Below are positions 15,726 to 23,877 of a DNA stretch of 64,000 nucleotides, piece by piece. This stretch comes from Bacteroidaceae bacterium (GTDB lineage: Bacteria > Bacteroidota > Bacteroidia > Bacteroidales > Bacteroidaceae): assembly GCA_017651315.1 (NCBI GenBank), contig JAGCDE010000045.1:78319-142318 (forward strand), given 5' to 3'. The stretch's first letter is position 1, and each line of letters begins with the position of its first letter. The notes below the pieces were generated by a model that ran no database searches, had not been told where the DNA came from, and saw only the letters and a list, made by a program, of their open reading frames with translations. The translations under genes and the position numbers were made by a program.

Positions 15726-17615
15726 GTGGACAGAAGAAATTATTTCGGCCTTTTGGCAATATGCCTGGCAATGGCTGCAATCATATTGTGGACCAACCGC
15801 TCAACAAAGAAATCCGGCGCGGACATGAGTGCCTCAAGACAGCAGACTGCCATCACCGAGACCGTACAGGAACAGAATCAGGAACAGGAGATGCCATCAT
15901 TTACAACCGAGAACACCGCGACAGCCGAGCCTGCCGATTCCGCAGCACCTCTGTTCTACGCCATGAACGGCAATGCCCGCACAGTCACCCTGAAGAACGG
16001 GAAGGTCAGCATAGACATCTCCACCAAGGGTGCAATTCCCGTATCGGCAGTCCTCTACGGATACAAGGAGCAGGACGGGACCGATGTGACACTTTTCAAG
16101 CAGGATGAGATAAGCCTCAATTTCATGATTGACGGCAAGAACGAGAATATCAGGACAAGGGACCTCTATTTCGAACCCGTCACTCAGACAGACCGCTCGG
16201 TGGTGATGCGCCTTGCAGTCCAGGGCCACGGTTACATAGACTTCAGCTATGAGCTTAAGCCCGACAGCTATCTTCTCGACTTCAGCATGCAGGCACATGG
16301 AATGGACAATTTCTTCAGCACCGACCTAAGCAGCATCTCCATGGACTGGATCCAGAACCTGCGTCAGCATGAGAAAGGTTTCGAGTTCGAACAGAGATAC
16401 ACCACCCTCACCTACAAGCTTACAGATAAGGTAAGGTCCAAGATCTTCGGCATGAGGAAGACCTCCTCCAAGACCGGAGTGGAGGAGCCGGTTGACTGGA
16501 TAGCATACAAGAACCAGTTCTTCTCATGCATCCTCGCCTCTGACCAGACCTTCACCGGAACAAGCCTGTCCGGCCTGACATACCAGAAGGGTAAAGGCTA
16601 CATGAAGAAATTCCAGACCAAGGCCTACACCTCCTTTGACCCCACAGGCGGCGTACCCACCACCATGCACTTCTACTTCGGGCCCAATGACTACGCCCTC
16701 CTCAAGGCCGAGAGCAAGCTGATATCCTCCGCCGACAGGAAATTCCGTCTCAACAGGGTGATAGACCTGGGCTGGCCGGTTGTGCGCGAGATGAACCGTT
16801 TCCTCATCATGCCGCTCTTCAACCTGCTCTCCAAGTGGAACCTCAACATGGGTATAGTGATACTGCTCATGACACTCATAGTCAAGGCACTGGTATTCCC
16901 CGCACAGTTCAAGTCCTTCATGTCATCGGCCAAGATGCGTGCCCTCAAGCCTTACGTGGACGAGATAAGCGCCAAATACCCCAAGCCCGAGGATGCCATG
17001 CAGAAACAGCAGGAGACCATGGCCCTGTATAACAAATACGGTGTGGGACTTATGGGAGGCTGCCTGCCTTCACTGGTGCAGATGCCCGTATGGATGGCTT
17101 TCTTCTTCTTTGTCCCCAACGCCATAGAGCTGCGTCAGGAGAGTTTCCTCTGGGCTACCGACCTTACCGGATTTGACGACATCATCAGCTGGGGCAAGGC
17201 CATTCCTCTCATAGGCACGCATCTGAGCATCTTCTGCGTACTGTTCTGCGTAACCAACATCATCAATACTGTTATCTCCATGAGGCAGCAGCAACAGGCT
17301 CCTGGACAGGAGGAGCAGATGAAGATGATGAAATGGATGATGTACCTCATGCCGGTAATCTTCTTCTTCTCGTTCAACAACTACTCCTCCGGACTCTGCT
17401 ACTACTACTTCATTTCAGGTCTGGTGAGCATCCTCACCATGATCTGGCTGCGCCGCTCAACCGATGAGAAGGAGATTCTCGCCAAGCTCGAGGCCAACTA
17501 CCAGGCTTCGCGCAACGATCCTCAGAAACAGAAGAAGGCGAGCAGCATGATGGCCCGCCTTGAAGCTATGCAGAAGGAGCAGCAGCGCCTTCAGGAACAG
17601 CAGAAACGCAGATAA
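15726..17615 (+). CDS. yidC: Membrane protein insertase YidC
   Basis: A 629-residue protein from GTG 15726 (residues DRRNYFGLLAICLAMAAIILW follow), chosen because the -7 box lies inside the longer frame and because the family starts with this TM helix. A large periplasmic beta-sandwich P1 domain occupies about 90-340. The conserved five-TM core then begins at NLNMGIVILLMTLIVKALVFPAQ, with FSSAKM-like cytoplasmic and MGGCLPSLVQMPVWMAFFFF segments. The tail is Lys/Gln-rich and would contact ribosomes. It inserts inner-membrane proteins alone or with SecYEG. It converges with the S9 peptidase, leaving a 4-nt gap between stops. Confidence 0.97.
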   Translation: MDRRNYFGLLAICLAMAAIILWTNRSTKKSGADMSASRQQTAITETVQEQNQEQEMPSFTTENTATAEPADSAAPLFYAMNGNARTVTLKNGKVSIDISTKGAIPVSAVLYGYKEQDGTDVTLFKQDEISLNFMIDGKNENIRTRDLYFEPVTQTDRSVVMRLAVQGHGYIDFSYELKPDSYLLDFSMQAHGMDNFFSTDLSSISMDWIQNLRQHEKGFEFEQRYTTLTYKLTDKVRSKIFGMRKTSSKTGVEEPVDWIAYKNQFFSCILASDQTFTGTSLSGLTYQKGKGYMKKFQTKAYTSFDPTGGVPTTMHFYFGPNDYALLKAESKLISSADRKFRLNRVIDLGWPVVREMNRFLIMPLFNLLSKWNLNMGIVILLMTLIVKALVFPAQFKSFMSSAKMRALKPYVDEISAKYPKPEDAMQKQQETMALYNKYGVGLMGGCLPSLVQMPVWMAFFFFVPNAIELRQESFLWATDLTGFDDIISWGKAIPLIGTHLSIFCVLFCVTNIINTVISMRQQQQAPGQEEQMKMMKWMMYLMPVIFFFSFNNYSSGLCYYYFISGLVSILTMIWLRRSTDEKEILAKLEANYQASRNDPQKQKKASSMMARLEAMQKEQQRLQEQQKRR

Positions 17616-17619
17616 CCGG

Positions 17620-19743
17620 CTACTTCAACCATCTGTCCAGCCAGCCGAAGAAGGTTCTCTGCCACAGGACTCCGTTCTGCGGTTTGAGCACCCAGTGGTT
17701 CTCGTCAGGGAACAGCAGCAGTTCCGCCGGAACGCCTCTCAGTCGGGCAGCCTGGAAGGCCGCTACAGCCTGCGAATAGAGTATCCTGTAATCCTTCTCT
17801 CCGTGGATGCAGAGTATGGGTGTATCCCATTTATCTACAAACAGGTGCGGCGATGAAGCGTAGGTACGCTGAGCCGTGCTGTTGTCCCTCTCCCAGTACG
17901 GCCCCCCCAGATCCCACTCGGGGAACCACATCTCCTCAGTCTCCACATACTGCTGCTCGCAGTTGAAGATACCGTCATGGGCGATGAAAGCCTTGAACCG
18001 CCCCTCATGGTTGCCGGCAAGCCAATATACGGAATAGCCTCCGAAACTTGCCCCCACGCACCCGAGACGCTCCCTGTCAACGTACGGTTCGCGGCATACA
18101 TCATCGATTGCCGACAGCAGGTCCTTCATGCACTGCCCGCCGTAGTCCCCGCTTATCTGCTCGTTCCACTCGTGTCCGAAACCAGGCAGTCCCCTGCGGT
18201 TGGGAGCCACCACTATATAACCCTGGGCTGCCATGATGCGGAAGTTCCAGCGGTAGCTCCAGAACTGCGAGACCATACTCTGCGGACCGCCCTCGCAGAA
18301 CAGCAGCGTGGGATACTTCTTAGAGGGGTCGAACTTGGGAGGATAGACCACCCAGGTGAGCATATCCTTGCCGTCCGTGGTTGTGACATGCCTCTCCTCC
18401 ACCCTGATGTTGTCAAGCTGGCTGAAGATATGGTCATTCTCATGGGAGAGCTTCTGGGCCAGGCCTTTCTTCACATCGAACGAATAGATTTCGGTGGCAT
18501 ACTGCATGGACTGCCTGGTCACGACGAGGCGGAAATCATTGCCCATGGCGAGCGAGTTGTAATCGGCCTCGTCGTCGCTGAGCGCATTCACCCGGCCTGT
18601 AAGGTCCGTGCTGAACAGAGCCATCCTGCCGTTCCAGGAGCCTATGAAATAGAGGTCATAGCCGTCCTTGTCCCAGATGAAGGCATCCACGTTGCTATCA
18701 AACCTCTCGGATACCGACCACTTGCGCTTAGATTCCAGATCCATGACATAGAGCCTGTTCCTGTCACTCTCGTAACCGTCATGTTCCATGCTCTGCCACG
18801 CTATCAGCTTGCCGTCGGCACTGAACTGCGGATTGGTGTCATACCCCATGTTCATGTCCTCCGTCCCGGAGAGCTTGCACAGGTTGACAGTCTCACCGCT
18901 CTGTATCCTATATAGGTATATATCCGAATCGGTACTCTTAGAATACTCCTGACCGGACTTCTTCCGGCAGGTATAGGCCACACCAGTGCCGTCGGGAGTC
19001 CAGGCGAACTGTTCGATTCCTCCGAACGGCAGCATGGGGCTTTCGTACGGCTCACCTTCCAGCAGGTCGATAGCATTCTCAGAGACCTTCTTTCCGTCGA
19101 ATGCAGCCACATAAGGATGCGGCAGGGCTGTCACCCAACTGTCCCAGTGCCGGAACATCAGGTCATCGGCCACCATGCCGGACGCCTTGGGCAGGTCCTC
19201 ATACTGTTTCTCCCTGACGAGCGGGTTGGGCACGCTCATGACCATGAGCACATTGGCCATGTCGGGTGCGAAGAGGAACCCCTCCACATCCCGGTCCGTG
19301 TCCGATAACCTCGAGCGGTGTCCGCCATCCTTGTCCATGACCCATATCTGCTGGCTGCCGGACTCACCCGACAGGAAAGCTATCCTGTCATTGCCAATCC
19401 ATGCAGGACTGTGTTCGGACCAGTGTTCCTTAGTAAGCAGTCTGACATCCTTGCCATCGGAGGACATCACGTAGATAACAGTATGGGACGCGTTCTCACT
19501 CACGCTGTAGTACGACACCTGATATGCCACCCTGGAACCGTCGGGCGATACTGACACGCCTCCTATACGCCCCATCGCCCAGAGCACCTCCGGGGTAAGA
19601 CGCCCGTCACTGATGGTGATTTCACTCCTTCCGATGTTTACGGAACTTTCATTTTTCTCCTTCATGCCGAAAATGCTGATACATGCGGCTACAACAAGTG
19701 CCACAATGATGAGAGTTGATAAGAATAAGTTTCTTTTGTTCAT
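17620..19743 (-). CDS. S9 family peptidase (acylaminoacyl/dipeptidyl-peptidase-like)
   Basis: A 707-residue protein from MNKRNLFLSTLIIVALVVAACISIFG (19743). The N-terminus is a signal anchor or lipoprotein-like signal, and the open frame to 19815 is not needed. A seven-bladed propeller of WD-like TolB repeats (PDGSRVAY, GNDRIAFLSG and similar) covers about 50-420. An alpha/beta-hydrolase domain follows, with the nucleophile Ser566 in GASFGGYS, the acid in HGEKDYRI and His in ENHWVLKP. It is a secreted serine exopeptidase cleaving short peptides. A second, DPP-IV-like S9 enzyme lies at 36216-38294. Confidence 0.92.
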   Translation of the reverse strand: MNKRNLFLSTLIIVALVVAACISIFGMKEKNESSVNIGRSEITISDGRLTPEVLWAMGRIGGVSVSPDGSRVAYQVSYYSVSENASHTVIYVMSSDGKDVRLLTKEHWSEHSPAWIGNDRIAFLSGESGSQQIWVMDKDGGHRSRLSDTDRDVEGFLFAPDMANVLMVMSVPNPLVREKQYEDLPKASGMVADDLMFRHWDSWVTALPHPYVAAFDGKKVSENAIDLLEGEPYESPMLPFGGIEQFAWTPDGTGVAYTCRKKSGQEYSKSTDSDIYLYRIQSGETVNLCKLSGTEDMNMGYDTNPQFSADGKLIAWQSMEHDGYESDRNRLYVMDLESKRKWSVSERFDSNVDAFIWDKDGYDLYFIGSWNGRMALFSTDLTGRVNALSDDEADYNSLAMGNDFRLVVTRQSMQYATEIYSFDVKKGLAQKLSHENDHIFSQLDNIRVEERHVTTTDGKDMLTWVVYPPKFDPSKKYPTLLFCEGGPQSMVSQFWSYRWNFRIMAAQGYIVVAPNRRGLPGFGHEWNEQISGDYGGQCMKDLLSAIDDVCREPYVDRERLGCVGASFGGYSVYWLAGNHEGRFKAFIAHDGIFNCEQQYVETEEMWFPEWDLGGPYWERDNSTAQRTYASSPHLFVDKWDTPILCIHGEKDYRILYSQAVAAFQAARLRGVPAELLLFPDENHWVLKPQNGVLWQRTFFGWLDRWLK

Positions 19744-19830
19744 AAGAACCGTATTAATCACGCGAAGATATAAAAATTCTGCATTCTCACCGTTTTTTTT
19801 TAATTTCGCCGCCATAACAATTCCTCTATC

Positions 19831-21741
19831 ATGATACTGTCAACCATACTGTCAGCATTAACGGGCATGCTCCTCTCAGCTCCCCAGCTGATGAACACTT
19901 CAGCACCCGTAAAGGCCAAAGAGTCCTTGACCCGGGTTTCGACCGATACCGTAAGCATCCGTTTCACCATCGACATAACCAAGGGATGGCACGTCTATTC
20001 CACCTCGCTGCCCGACGGAGGGCCCATCTCGGCCGAAATGAGATATGACTCCGTTTCCGGAGCCGTACCGGTTCCTGAACTACGTTTCAACGGGAACGAG
20101 AAGGAGGAGTACGATGCGGTGTTCGACATGAAACTCCGCTATTTCGAGAACAAGGTCACGTTCATCCAGGATTTCGTGCTGACGGCTCCGGAATGGCATA
20201 TCGAAGGGGCCCTCAGATACGGGGCGTGCAACGATGAGAGCTGCCTCCCGCCCCAGTATTCCGAATTCAGCCATTCGTCCGGGCAGTCACAGGCCGCGCC
20301 ACCGGCAGGCTCCGCCTCCGGAATGTCGATGATTGAAGGCTATGACCCTGTGCTCTGGGAACCCGTCTCCTACAGCAATGACATTCTCACCAAAGGAAGG
20401 AACGGTCTGTTAGGGCTGTTTCTCACCAGCTTCCTCGGCGGGCTTATAGCATTGCTCACCCCTTGCGTCTGGCCTGTCATCCCCATGACAGTCAGTTTCT
20501 TCCTGAAGAGGTCGCAGGACAGGCGAAGAGGAATCAGGGACGCTATCCTGTACGGTCTCTTCATCATTGCCGTCTATGTGGCATTAGGACTCGCCATAAC
20601 CGTGATTTTCGGTGCCAACGCCCTCAACTCACTGGCCACCAATGCCGTGGTTAATATCATCTTCTTCCTGATACTGGTCGTGTTCGCACTCTCTTTCTTC
20701 GGAGTGTTTGAGATCACCCTACCATCGGGATGGAGCACCGGAACCGACCGTCGTTCTGCCTCCGGAGGCATCGGCGGCATATTCTTCATGGCCCTCACTC
20801 TCACCATAGTGTCATTCTCCTGCACCGGTCCCATCATAGGTTTCCTTCTCGTCGATGCCGCATCAACCGGAAGCATACTTGCCCCTACCGTCGGAATGCT
20901 GGGTTTCTCGGTTGCACTGGCCATCCCGTTCGCGCTTTTCGCCATGTTCCCCGGCTGGCTCAAGTCCCTGCCCAAATCCGGAGGCTGGATGGACAAGGTC
21001 AAGGTCATACTCGGATTCATTGAACTGGCTTTCGCACTCAAGTTTCTCTCCGTGGCCGATATGGCATACGGTTGGGGCATACTGCCGCGCGACCTCTTCA
21101 TACTGCTCTGGATAATCATGGCGCTCCTGCTGGGACTCTATCTCCTGGGATTATTCAGTTTCAGGCATGGAGCGAAACGCACCCGTCCGGGGATAATCTC
21201 CATAGTACTGGCTGCCGTATCATTCATATTCGCAGCTATGCTTGTTCCAGGCCTGTGGGGAGCCCCGCTAAAGGGGATAAGCGCCTTCACCCCACCCATG
21301 AACACACAACTGTTCGGCAGGAACAGCGGGACCGTAGAGCCGCAGTTCACCGATTACGGCGAAGCTCTCCGTGCCGCAGACTCTAACGGGAAACCCGTGT
21401 TGATAGATTTCACCGGATACGGTTGCGTCAACTGCAGGAAGATGGAAGCCGCCGTATGGACCGACCCGCAGGTGGCCAGTCTGATACGCAGCCGTTTCAT
21501 ACTCGTCTCACTTTATGTCGATGACAAGACACCCCTCCCCAAACCGGTCACAATAGAGGAAAACGGCACCAACGTCAAGATACGTACCGTCGGTGACAAA
21601 TGGAGCCTGCTCCAGCGTCACAAGTTCGGCGCCAACGCCCAGCCCTTCTATGTCATCGTCGATTCCAAGGGCAGGCTGACAGCGGGCCCCTATACATTCG
21701 ACCCCGACCCGGACAGATTCTCAAGGTTCCTGAATCAATAA
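19831..21741 (+). CDS. dsbD: Thiol:disulfide interchange protein DsbD family
   Basis: A 636-residue protein. The N-terminal secreted region (about 30-150) resembles the DsbD alpha domain, with FTIDITKGWHVYSTSLPDGG and CNDESCLPP holding a Cys pair. Eight or so TM helices (about 185-480) include LIALLTPCVWPVIPMT and SCTGPIIG, each with the membrane cysteine. A C-terminal thioredoxin domain has the active site CVNC at residues 532-535 (IDFTGYGCVNCRKMEAAVW). It moves reductant from cytoplasmic thioredoxin to periplasmic thiols and to cytochrome c maturation. It diverges from the S9 peptidase. Confidence 0.95.
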   Translation: MILSTILSALTGMLLSAPQLMNTSAPVKAKESLTRVSTDTVSIRFTIDITKGWHVYSTSLPDGGPISAEMRYDSVSGAVPVPELRFNGNEKEEYDAVFDMKLRYFENKVTFIQDFVLTAPEWHIEGALRYGACNDESCLPPQYSEFSHSSGQSQAAPPAGSASGMSMIEGYDPVLWEPVSYSNDILTKGRNGLLGLFLTSFLGGLIALLTPCVWPVIPMTVSFFLKRSQDRRRGIRDAILYGLFIIAVYVALGLAITVIFGANALNSLATNAVVNIIFFLILVVFALSFFGVFEITLPSGWSTGTDRRSASGGIGGIFFMALTLTIVSFSCTGPIIGFLLVDAASTGSILAPTVGMLGFSVALAIPFALFAMFPGWLKSLPKSGGWMDKVKVILGFIELAFALKFLSVADMAYGWGILPRDLFILLWIIMALLLGLYLLGLFSFRHGAKRTRPGIISIVLAAVSFIFAAMLVPGLWGAPLKGISAFTPPMNTQLFGRNSGTVEPQFTDYGEALRAADSNGKPVLIDFTGYGCVNCRKMEAAVWTDPQVASLIRSRFILVSLYVDDKTPLPKPVTIEENGTNVKIRTVGDKWSLLQRHKFGANAQPFYVIVDSKGRLTAGPYTFDPDPDRFSRFLNQ

Positions 21742-21761
21742 GGATCTGTTTTGATTTGTTT
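21742..21761 (+). repeat. Dispersed repeat copy 1
   Basis: GGATCTGTTTTGATTTGTTT, directly after the dsbD stop and before the converging flavin reductase. It belongs to the roughly 20-bp family described in the findings. Confidence 0.7.
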
Positions 21762-21780
21762 ACACGGTTTTCTTACAGCC

Positions 21781-22377
21781 TCACTTCCCGGGTTTCCTCT
21801 CCCGCCTGATGACCTTTTTCCGCCGGACAGACCATCCGAAGAATCCCGCCGGGTTGGTGACGTCGAAGTATTCGCCGTGAGCGTACGCGATAAGCTGCAT
21901 CGCAGCCATGTCAATCCTGCCGTCCCCGTCAATATACCTTTCATCGACCAGTACGTTCACGACCTCAGCGAGGAACATGTCATGGGAGCCGAGCGGCTTA
22001 ACATCCACCACCCTGCACTCGATCGAGACAGGAGACTCCTCAATGGTCGGGGCATTCACCACCTCAGCCTTGCCGGGAGTGATACCCGCCAGGCTGAACT
22101 TGTCGCAGTCACGGCCTGAACGGACCCCGCACAGGTCAGTGGCCCGTGCCAGAGCCTTGTTGGTCAGGTTTATCACGAAACAGCCGCTCTTTCTTATGAT
22201 ATCGTACGAATATCTTTCAGGGCGTACTGAGATATAGCACATGGGAGGATTGCTGCATACAGTCCCGGTCCATGCCACCGTTAACACGTTATACTCCCCG
22301 GGGGATGCGCCGCAGCTTACCAGAACCGCCGGAAGCGGATAAATCATGGTACCCGGCTTGAAACTTCTCTTTTTCAT
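21781..22377 (-). CDS. Flavin reductase family protein
   Basis: A 198-residue protein of the FMN-binding split-barrel flavin reductase type. It shows MIYPLPAVLVSCG, NVLTVAWTGTVCSNPPMCYISVRPERYSYDII and FVINLTNKALARATDLCG, followed by SPVSIECRV and HDMFLAEVVNVLVDE. Members reduce FMN with NAD(P)H or use it as cofactor. Its start overlaps the stop of the pseudouridine synthase gene by 4 nt, so the two form an operon. Confidence 0.92.
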   Translation of the reverse strand: MKKRSFKPGTMIYPLPAVLVSCGASPGEYNVLTVAWTGTVCSNPPMCYISVRPERYSYDIIRKSGCFVINLTNKALARATDLCGVRSGRDCDKFSLAGITPGKAEVVNAPTIEESPVSIECRVVDVKPLGSHDMFLAEVVNVLVDERYIDGDGRIDMAAMQLIAYAHGEYFDVTNPAGFFGWSVRRKKVIRRERKPGK

Positions 22378-23282
22378 TTGTCTGAGGTCAGTTTTCTGAA
22401 CATGGAAGGGGTGGAAAGCGAGAAGCGCATCATTTCACCTGTCACAGGATGAATGAACGCCAGCCTGTAGTTGTGGAGCATCAGCCTTCTCCCGGGGTTT
22501 GTCTCTGCCCCGTATTTCATGTCTCCGGCTATGGGACAGCCTATTTCGGACATGTGAACCCTTATCTGGTTCTTCTTGCCGGTGAAAATCTCCACATCCA
22601 CAAGAGCATATCTTCCGCGGGACTGTATCACACGGTAATGTGTCACCGCCCTGCTGCCCTCCTCATCGTTATCGGTCGAGAACATCTGCATACGGGAGTT
22701 CTGCACGAGGAAACTCTCTATGGTGTCCTCCTTCACCGAAGGAATGTTTTCTGTCACGCACATATACCTGCGCTCCTTCACGTAGAAATCCCAGTTGGAA
22801 CGCATCTCCCTTGTCAGCTCCTCGTCCTTGGAGAATATGAGTATTCCGGATGTGAACTGGTCAAGCCTGTGACATACGTAAAGCCGGGCTTCGGGATTGC
22901 AGTGCCGTACATAGTCGCCGACAATCCGGAATGCGTTCCTGTCCTTAGAGGTGTCATTAGCCACAGAGAGGAGACCGGAAGCCTTCTCTATGACGATTAT
23001 CCAGTCATCCTCATACATGATCCTCACCTGCGGATTGCTGAACTTGTAAAATGAACGCCCGAAATTGACCTGGACTGTGTCACCGGGTTCAAGCGGGGTG
23101 TCAAACTGAGTGACAGCCTTGCCTTGTATGGCCACATGCCTGTATTTGAGCATCGATTTCACCTCAGTCCTGCTCAGGTTGCCCAATACGGAAAAGAGGA
23201 AGGGGAGCAGGGTTGTCTCCTCCTCAACTCTGTAACTTCTTATATTATCAGGTGTCCGATGACCTGTATTGGCTCCTTTCAT
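22374..23282 (-). CDS. RluA family pseudouridine synthase
   Basis: A 302-residue protein. The N-terminal S4-like RNA-binding segment (LGNLSRTEVKSMLKYRHVAIQGKAV) is followed by the catalytic domain. The catalytic Asp is in VCHRLDQFTSGILIFSKDEE, and the late motifs FTGKKNQIRVHMSEIGCPIAGDMKYG and LMLHNYRLAFIHPVTGE are present. It isomerises uridine to pseudouridine in rRNA or tRNA; the target site cannot be read from sequence. The flavin reductase follows in overlap. Confidence 0.93.
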   Translation of the reverse strand: MKGANTGHRTPDNIRSYRVEEETTLLPFLFSVLGNLSRTEVKSMLKYRHVAIQGKAVTQFDTPLEPGDTVQVNFGRSFYKFSNPQVRIMYEDDWIIVIEKASGLLSVANDTSKDRNAFRIVGDYVRHCNPEARLYVCHRLDQFTSGILIFSKDEELTREMRSNWDFYVKERRYMCVTENIPSVKEDTIESFLVQNSRMQMFSTDNDEEGSRAVTHYRVIQSRGRYALVDVEIFTGKKNQIRVHMSEIGCPIAGDMKYGAETNPGRRLMLHNYRLAFIHPVTGEMMRFSLSTPSMFRKLTSDK

Positions 23283-23341
23283 TATATATCTCTGTCAAAA
23301 AAAAATTTTTTCACTGCAAAATTAAAAAAAACGCATGAACT

Positions 23342-23373
23342 CTTGGAAGGAATAAATAAGTGTATTATATTTG
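23342..23373 (+). promoter_or_regulatory. Promoter of short transcript 1
   Basis: CTTG (23342-23345), a 20-nt spacer, then TATATTTG (23366-23373). It is isolated from any downstream gene on this strand. Confidence 0.65.
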
Positions 23374-23379
23374 CATCGT

Positions 23380-23443
23380 GTTTTTCATGGTATTAGATTT
23401 TATTTCAAGGTGAGCGGAACTGTGAAGTCCCGCTCTCTTTTTT
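23380..23443 (+). ncRNA. Candidate small RNA 1 (about 64 nt)
   Basis: It is bounded by a good promoter (23342-23373) and an intrinsic terminator at 23412-23443: GAGCGG pairs with CCGCTC, an inner ACT pairs with AGT, and a T-run follows. The body starts GTGTTTTTCATGGTATTAG, a string I associate from memory with recurrent Bacteroides intergenic transcripts; that association is not checked here. There is no ORF of more than a few codons. It could also be the leader of a decayed gene. Confidence 0.55.
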
Positions 23444-23744
23444 ATATATACCGTACATTATCCTCCCTTTGCGCTAACCTTTAGAACCGGTAGAACCGGC
23501 TATTTCATTTGTTTCGTGAAATATTCCATGGCCTGTCGGAATCTGTTCAAACCTGTTTTCGTGTTATTCCTCAGAGGTTTCGCCGGTTTCAAGCCTGAAA
23601 GGATGGCCACAACATGCTATTGGCCCTAAAGTCAGCAATCAGTTTCATAGGTTTTAAGCATGGAAAAAAGGCTGCGGCCTCGGATTTAACTAAAATTAAG
23701 CAATTTTTGATGGCTTTTACAGCACAATTTTAAATAATTGGTTA

Positions 23745-23752
23745 TATCTTTG
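23745..23752 (+). promoter_or_regulatory. -7 box of short transcript 2
   Basis: TATCTTTG followed by a predicted start near 23759. No clear -33 TTTG is present at the right distance. Confidence 0.5.
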
Positions 23753-23758
23753 CAATGC

Positions 23759-23867
23759 AAACAAGGAAGAGAAGATTGGTTGTGAAACCGGTTCATCTAT
23801 TTCAATTATTGGAAAAGGACTATTGAGAACAGGAAGATCCGCTTTGGTAGCGGGTCTCTTGTTTTTA
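23759..23867 (+). ncRNA. Candidate small RNA 2 (about 109 nt)
   Basis: It runs from the -7 box at 23745 to the terminator at 23835-23867. Two more potential stems lie inside: GGTT with AACC near 23777-23795, and TCAAT with ATTGA near 23800-23826. It has no protein-like frame. It ends 11 nt before the converging RND gene stop, so it could also shield or pair with that mRNA's 3' end. The identity is not known. Confidence 0.5.
23835..23867 (+). terminator. Intrinsic terminator of small RNA 2
   Basis: AGATCCGCT pairs with AGCGGGTCT (one wobble) around a TTGGT loop, then CTTGTTTTT. Confidence 0.75.
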
Positions 23868-23877
23868 TACCCCCCAT

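Larger units (their letters stand above)
23283..23877. other. 595-bp intergenic region
   Basis: It holds the two short transcripts above. Between them, 23450-23740 contains a 9-bp tandem pair (TAGAACCGG twice, 23481-23498), a degenerate dispersed-repeat copy near 23539 and A/T-rich DNA; no coding frame was found. Confidence 0.6.

Noticed and set aside
17977-18915. 312-codon plus-strand frame inside the S9 peptidase gene
   Set aside because: It is an antisense shadow of the propeller/hydrolase coding region with low-complexity composition and no motifs.
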